Assembly (NCBI GenBank): GCA_003215175.1
Contig: QCKS01000001.1
Coordinates: 60,201-124,200, forward strand
Direction of reading: 5' to 3'
DNA from: Acidimicrobiales bacterium AG-410-I20
GTDB taxonomy: Bacteria > Actinomycetota > Acidimicrobiia > Acidimicrobiales > MedAcidi-G1
DNA: 64,000 nt
A program made the position numbers and the translations under genes. Below are positions 62,748 to 64,000 of this stretch, in pieces (positions within the stretch are counted from its first letter, which is position 1; the number at the start of each line of letters is the position of its first letter). The notes beneath the pieces were generated by a model. It saw nothing but the letters and a program-made list of their open reading frames with translations, searched no databases and was not told the DNA's origin.

Positions 62748-63539
62748 TTAAAGAACCAGACGCTCCTTAAAATGTTCAAGAACTAGATTTAGCGCATCTT
62801 GAGTGGGGTGACCCGGTTCTTCAATTACCTCTTCAGTTAGAACGGAGTGAGCGCGAGTAGAAAAACGGTACGGATTCCCGGGCGAAGAATCTATCTCCAC
62901 ACCTATAAATCCTTCTCCAAATTCTTCTTCTAGGCGATCAAATCTTTCACGAGGAGACATCCCATCGTTGCTGAATCTCAAACCAACGATACATACACCA
63001 TCGTCCACACGATCCTGCACTATTTGAAGATCTTTCTTAGAAATACCTAAAGAACGTTTAGCGTTTTTCATTAGCGGCAGAGGCAAACTTGGTTGACTTA
63101 ATACAGGTGCCAGCATTCTTTCGTCAACCATCATGCCAAGAGCAAACCCGCCGGTGAAGCACATACCGACCGCTCCCACACCAGGTCCGCCACATCGCCC
63201 ATGTTCAAAAGCTGCTAAAGCTCTAAGCCACTTAGTGATCGGAGAAGTTCGATTTCTAAGAAAAGCAGTGAATTCTCTAGATATGCAGGCTTTAGCGAGA
63301 GTAGAAGTGAGGTACCCCATTGAGGGTGAACGTCCTGGAGTGCCAAATAAGGAAGGTAGAACCGCGGTGCATCCGACACTGGCTACCTTTCTGCCAAACT
63401 CTGCAACACGAGGAGTAATGCCGGGCATTTCTGACATTACGATTACAGCAGGGCCTTTTCCGATTCGAAATATTTCACGACTGAGCCCATCGTGGCTGAA
63501 TTCATTTATTTCATAACCATGTAAAACTTTTGCGTCCAT
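62748..63539 (-). CDS. Dienelactone hydrolase-family protein
   Basis: Alpha/beta hydrolase of about 263 residues with the dienelactone hydrolase layout: the glutamate in VIVMSEMPGI, the nucleophile elbow GAVGMCFTGGFAL with cysteine as nucleophile, an acidic residue in LRFSNDGMSP and the histidine in TRAHSVL. The Cys-Asp-His triad thus appears complete. The substrate is unknown; family members cleave lactones or esters. ATG 63539 is favoured over the adjacent TTG 63542: TAAGGT lies 6 nt before it and also contains an AAGG that could serve as a Shine-Dalgarno. It converges with rsmB and diverges from the mogA-like gene. Confidence 0.87.
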   Translation of the reverse strand: MDAKVLHGYEINEFSHDGLSREIFRIGKGPAVIVMSEMPGITPRVAEFGRKVASVGCTAVLPSLFGTPGRSPSMGYLTSTLAKACISREFTAFLRNRTSPITKWLRALAAFEHGRCGGPGVGAVGMCFTGGFALGMMVDERMLAPVLSQPSLPLPLMKNAKRSLGISKKDLQIVQDRVDDGVCIVGLRFSNDGMSPRERFDRLEEEFGEGFIGVEIDSSPGNPYRFSTRAHSVLTEEVIEEPGHPTQDALNLVLEHFKERLVL

Positions 63540-63545
63540 CAAAAG

Positions 63546-63551
63546 ACCTTA
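63546..63551 (-). promoter_or_regulatory. Putative -10 box of the dienelactone hydrolase-like gene
   Basis: On the minus strand TAAGGT ends 6 nt before the ATG at 63539. The same bases include AAGG, so the site could alternatively be read as a Shine-Dalgarno. Confidence 0.3.
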
Positions 63552-63584
63552 CAGTCCAAAGTTCAAGACAGTGAGACCCTGCGA

Positions 63585-63590
63585 TACCCT
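63585..63590 (+). promoter_or_regulatory. Putative -10 box of a leaderless promoter for the mogA-like gene
   Basis: TACCCT ends 6 nt before ATG 63597. It lies about 40 nt from the divergent hydrolase start. Confidence 0.4.
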
Positions 63591-63596
63591 CAGAAT

Positions 63597-64000
63597 ATGC
63601 ATGAAGATACCGAAATTCCGATTTTGGTAAAAATTCTCACTGTTTCCGATGGCGTTATAGCAGGAACACGTGAGAATCTCTCTGGCGCGGCACTTGAAGA
63701 ATCAATGACTAATAGGGGCTGGACGGTCGTAGAGAAATTAGTAGTTCAAGACGGAGCAGAAGAAGTATCGCAAAAATTGTTGGCTGCTTCGGAAGATTTT
63801 CACGGAATGATAGTAACAACCGGCGGAACAGGATTCGGACCACGCGATCAAACTCCTGAAGGAACAAAAATGGTAATAGATAGGGAGGCTCCAGGATTAG
63901 CGGAAGCGATGCGTCTAGTTAACCCTTTAGGTCGTCTTTCTCGAGGAGTGGCCGGAACAAGAGGTCAGACACTCATTCTCAATACCCCGGGTTCCGCAAA
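63597..64000 (+). CDS. MogA/MoaB-family molybdenum cofactor protein (partial, 3' end missing)
   Basis: An open frame from ATG 63597 to the window edge, giving about 134 residues. It has the MogA/MoaB fold signatures LTVSDGVIAGTRENLSG, VTTGGTGFGPRDQTPE (the MPT-binding TTGGTG loop) and LSRGVAGTRGQTLILNTPGS near the end of the fold. Such proteins adenylylate molybdopterin before metal insertion. Only the last 20-30 residues seem to be missing. MogA and MoaB cannot be separated from sequence alone. Confidence 0.9.
   Translation, partial: MHEDTEIPILVKILTVSDGVIAGTRENLSGAALEESMTNRGWTVVEKLVVQDGAEEVSQKLLAASEDFHGMIVTTGGTGFGPRDQTPEGTKMVIDREAPGLAEAMRLVNPLGRLSRGVAGTRGQTLILNTPGSA

Noticed and set aside
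1..64000. Mobile elements, CRISPR arrays, tRNA or rRNA genes
   Set aside because: Gaps are all under about 120 nt and none contains cloverleaf-like, repeat-spacer or inverted-repeat-bounded structure. No transposase, integrase or phage protein was found.

Overview
The window is a gene-dense chromosome segment of a free-living bacterium. It has about 61 protein genes, two of them cut by the window edges. No gap between genes exceeds about 120 nt. I saw no tRNA, rRNA, IS element, prophage or CRISPR array. Gene content and order point to the phylum Actinomycetota: an actinobacterial-type integration host factor (mIHF) lies next to gmk and rpoZ, PriA has no Walker A motif, there is a pgsA-patA-pimA phosphatidylinositol-mannoside cassette, and the blocks pyrR-pyrB-pyrC-carA-carB-pyrF-mihF-gmk-rpoZ-coaBC-metK-priA-def-fmt-rsmB and pdxS-pdxT-yebC-ruvCAB are kept in order. 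Base composition looks AT-rich for this phylum (low to mid 40s %GC by eye). With the queA-tgt genes this suggests an uncultured, probably aquatic, Acidimicrobiia-like lineage. That placement is an inference.

Layout. 1-9117: ftsH on the minus strand, then on the plus strand a CPBP protease, a large membrane protein, a GtrA-glycosyltransferase fusion, a phosphohexomutase, a Trm112-like protein and manA. Together these look like a module for mannose activation and lipid-linked sugar transfer. 9213-11832: S-adenosylhomocysteinase, a uridine kinase-like enzyme and a small membrane protein. 11937-16575: PI/PIM synthesis (pgsA, patA-like, pimA-like), then an apparently dead M48 peptidase homologue and a DUF3048 lipoprotein. 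16627-21069: PLP synthase (pdxST), yebC and ruvCAB. 21099-26194: queA-tgt-yajC-secD-secF. 26262-33151: rel, hisS, aspS, rarA and a small membrane protein. 33193-37569: alaS, ruvX, mltG. 37562-43308: aroE, a small unknown gene, aroK, aroB, aroQ, a Xaa-Pro peptidase and a carotenoid oxygenase-family enzyme. 43392-53362: efp, nusB and a complete-looking UMP pathway (pyrR-B-C-carA-carB-pyrD-pyrF). 53399-59022: mihF, gmk, rpoZ, coaBC, metK, priA. 59024-64000: two minus-strand RNA methyltransferases, def-fmt-rsmB, a dienelactone hydrolase-like gene and a truncated mogA/moaB gene.

Most genes abut or overlap by 1-8 nt, so large operons with translational coupling are likely. At least fifteen gene or operon starts have a TAnnnT hexamer ending 6-9 nt before the start codon. 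This is the geometry expected for leaderless mRNAs, and it helped choose several starts.

The most interesting signals are these. (i) The pyr leader has a textbook PyrR-binding hairpin, then a strong Shine-Dalgarno and GTG start, and then a perfect intrinsic-terminator-like hairpin with a U-run inside codons 9-17 of pyrR. (ii) Tgt has lost all three zinc cysteines but keeps its catalytic aspartates. (iii) The M48 homologue has a destroyed HExxH motif. (iv) Two divergent leaderless promoters with overlapping -10 boxes separate def from an RsmC-like gene. (v) Lineage-specific replacements sit in otherwise canonical operons: aroC is missing and a small gene takes its place, a carotenoid oxygenase is inserted before efp, and pyrK is missing next to pyrD. 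No obviously new multi-gene system is present.
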